From the NCBI GenBank assembly GCA_009775705.1, contig VSQE01000061.1, positions 1 to 14,876 on the forward strand: a stretch of DNA of 14,876 bases, given 5' to 3'. Position 1 is the stretch's first letter. Each line of letters starts with the position of its first letter. The notes beneath the pieces were generated by a model. It did no database searches. It worked only from the letters and a program-made list of their open reading frames with translations, and was not told the DNA's origin. This document shows, piece after piece, positions 14,768 to 14,876 of the stretch. The translations under genes were made by a program, and so were the position numbers. Source of the stretch: Prevotellamassilia sp. (GTDB lineage Bacteria; Bacteroidota; Bacteroidia; Bacteroidales; Bacteroidaceae).

Positions 14768-14875
14768 TCATTGTTGAAAAGTTTCTCTATTTTCTATTTT
14801 CAGATATAAATAGGATTTCATGGGTTCTATTATAATATCAATAAGTTTTTTGTTTTTACCTTCAATAGTATTTAG
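14768..14875 (-). CDS. Possible C-terminal fragment of an unidentified AT-rich gene running off the window
   Basis: A minus-strand frame enters from the window end and stays open for 35 codons to a TGA at 14768-14770. The residues are Lys/Ile/Glu/Asn-rich (for example EGKNKKLIDIIIEP and SYLYLKIENRETFQQ at the end), as expected for a gene in AT-rich DNA. Its base composition is very unlike that of sbcD. It is too short to name, and chance is possible because stops in this frame are few over 100 bases. Confidence 0.35.
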   Translation of the reverse strand, partial: LNTIEGKNKKLIDIIIEPMKSYLYLKIENRETFQQ

Positions 14876-14876
14876 T

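Noticed and set aside
14533..14835. A 100-codon plus-strand frame crossing the sbcD start
   Set aside because: It overlaps the sbcD 5' end and its promoter in antisense. The only part outside sbcD is a 35-codon AT-rich tail without support.
1..14876. CRISPR arrays, insertion sequences, phage genes or defence systems
   Set aside because: No regularly spaced repeats, transposase motifs, terminal inverted repeats or recognisable defence proteins were seen. SbcCD is a general repair complex.

Overview
This window looks like a stretch of a Bacteroidales (Bacteroidota) chromosome. The best evidence is several promoters of the Bacteroidota primary-sigma type (TTTG, 19-20 nt, TAnnTTTG) at 7336-7367, 7656-7686 and 367-397, the lack of strong Shine-Dalgarno sequences, and a lipoprotein whose lipidated Cys is followed by an acidic S-E-D-D-D surface-export signal. 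The genes fit a strict anaerobe with an outer membrane: class III ribonucleotide reductase, Fe-S class I fumarase and KDO synthesis. Coding regions are fairly GC-rich, while both window edges (about 60-210 and 14720-14876) are strikingly AT-rich.

Layout. (1) 1-733 is non-coding or contains only a gene end. It has an AT-rich stretch, a promoter near 367-397, and a roughly 330-nt leader before nrdD with potential secondary structure. Five copies of a GGAAAA-N-TTTTCC-like palindrome are scattered through this region. (2) 734-3306 is nrdD-nrdG, the anaerobic ribonucleotide reductase and its radical-SAM activase, ended by a strong terminator at 3351-3395. (3) 3641-7285 is a tightly packed six-gene cluster: nitroreductase, Rossmann/DUF2520 protein, KdsC phosphatase, Maf nucleotide pyrophosphatase, YciO/YrdC-type protein and a small surface lipoprotein. 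Several junctions are ATGA overlaps or have no gap. Its 5' leader has a terminator-like hairpin that competes with an alternative stem. (4) 7336-7622 is a self-contained tRNA unit, tRNA-Gly(GCC) then tRNA-Leu(UAA), with its own promoter and terminator. (5) 7656-9500 is a monocistronic class I fumarate hydratase with its own promoter. (6) 9518-14573, on the minus strand, is sbcD-sbcC, the Mre11/Rad50-like nuclease complex. It converges on the fumarase gene and shares a bidirectional terminator with it. (7) 14616-14876 is non-coding DNA followed by a possible AT-rich minus-strand gene end running off the window.

How the genes work together. Most of the window is core metabolism and DNA maintenance: anaerobic dNTP supply (NrdDG), nucleotide-pool sanitation (Maf), KDO/LPS synthesis (KdsC), the fumarate branch leading to succinate (fumarase) and repair of DNA ends and hairpins (SbcCD). 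I found no CRISPR array, transposase, phage gene or recognisable defence system. The least explained parts are regulatory: the iterated palindromes and long leader before nrdD, and the leader of the nitroreductase cluster.
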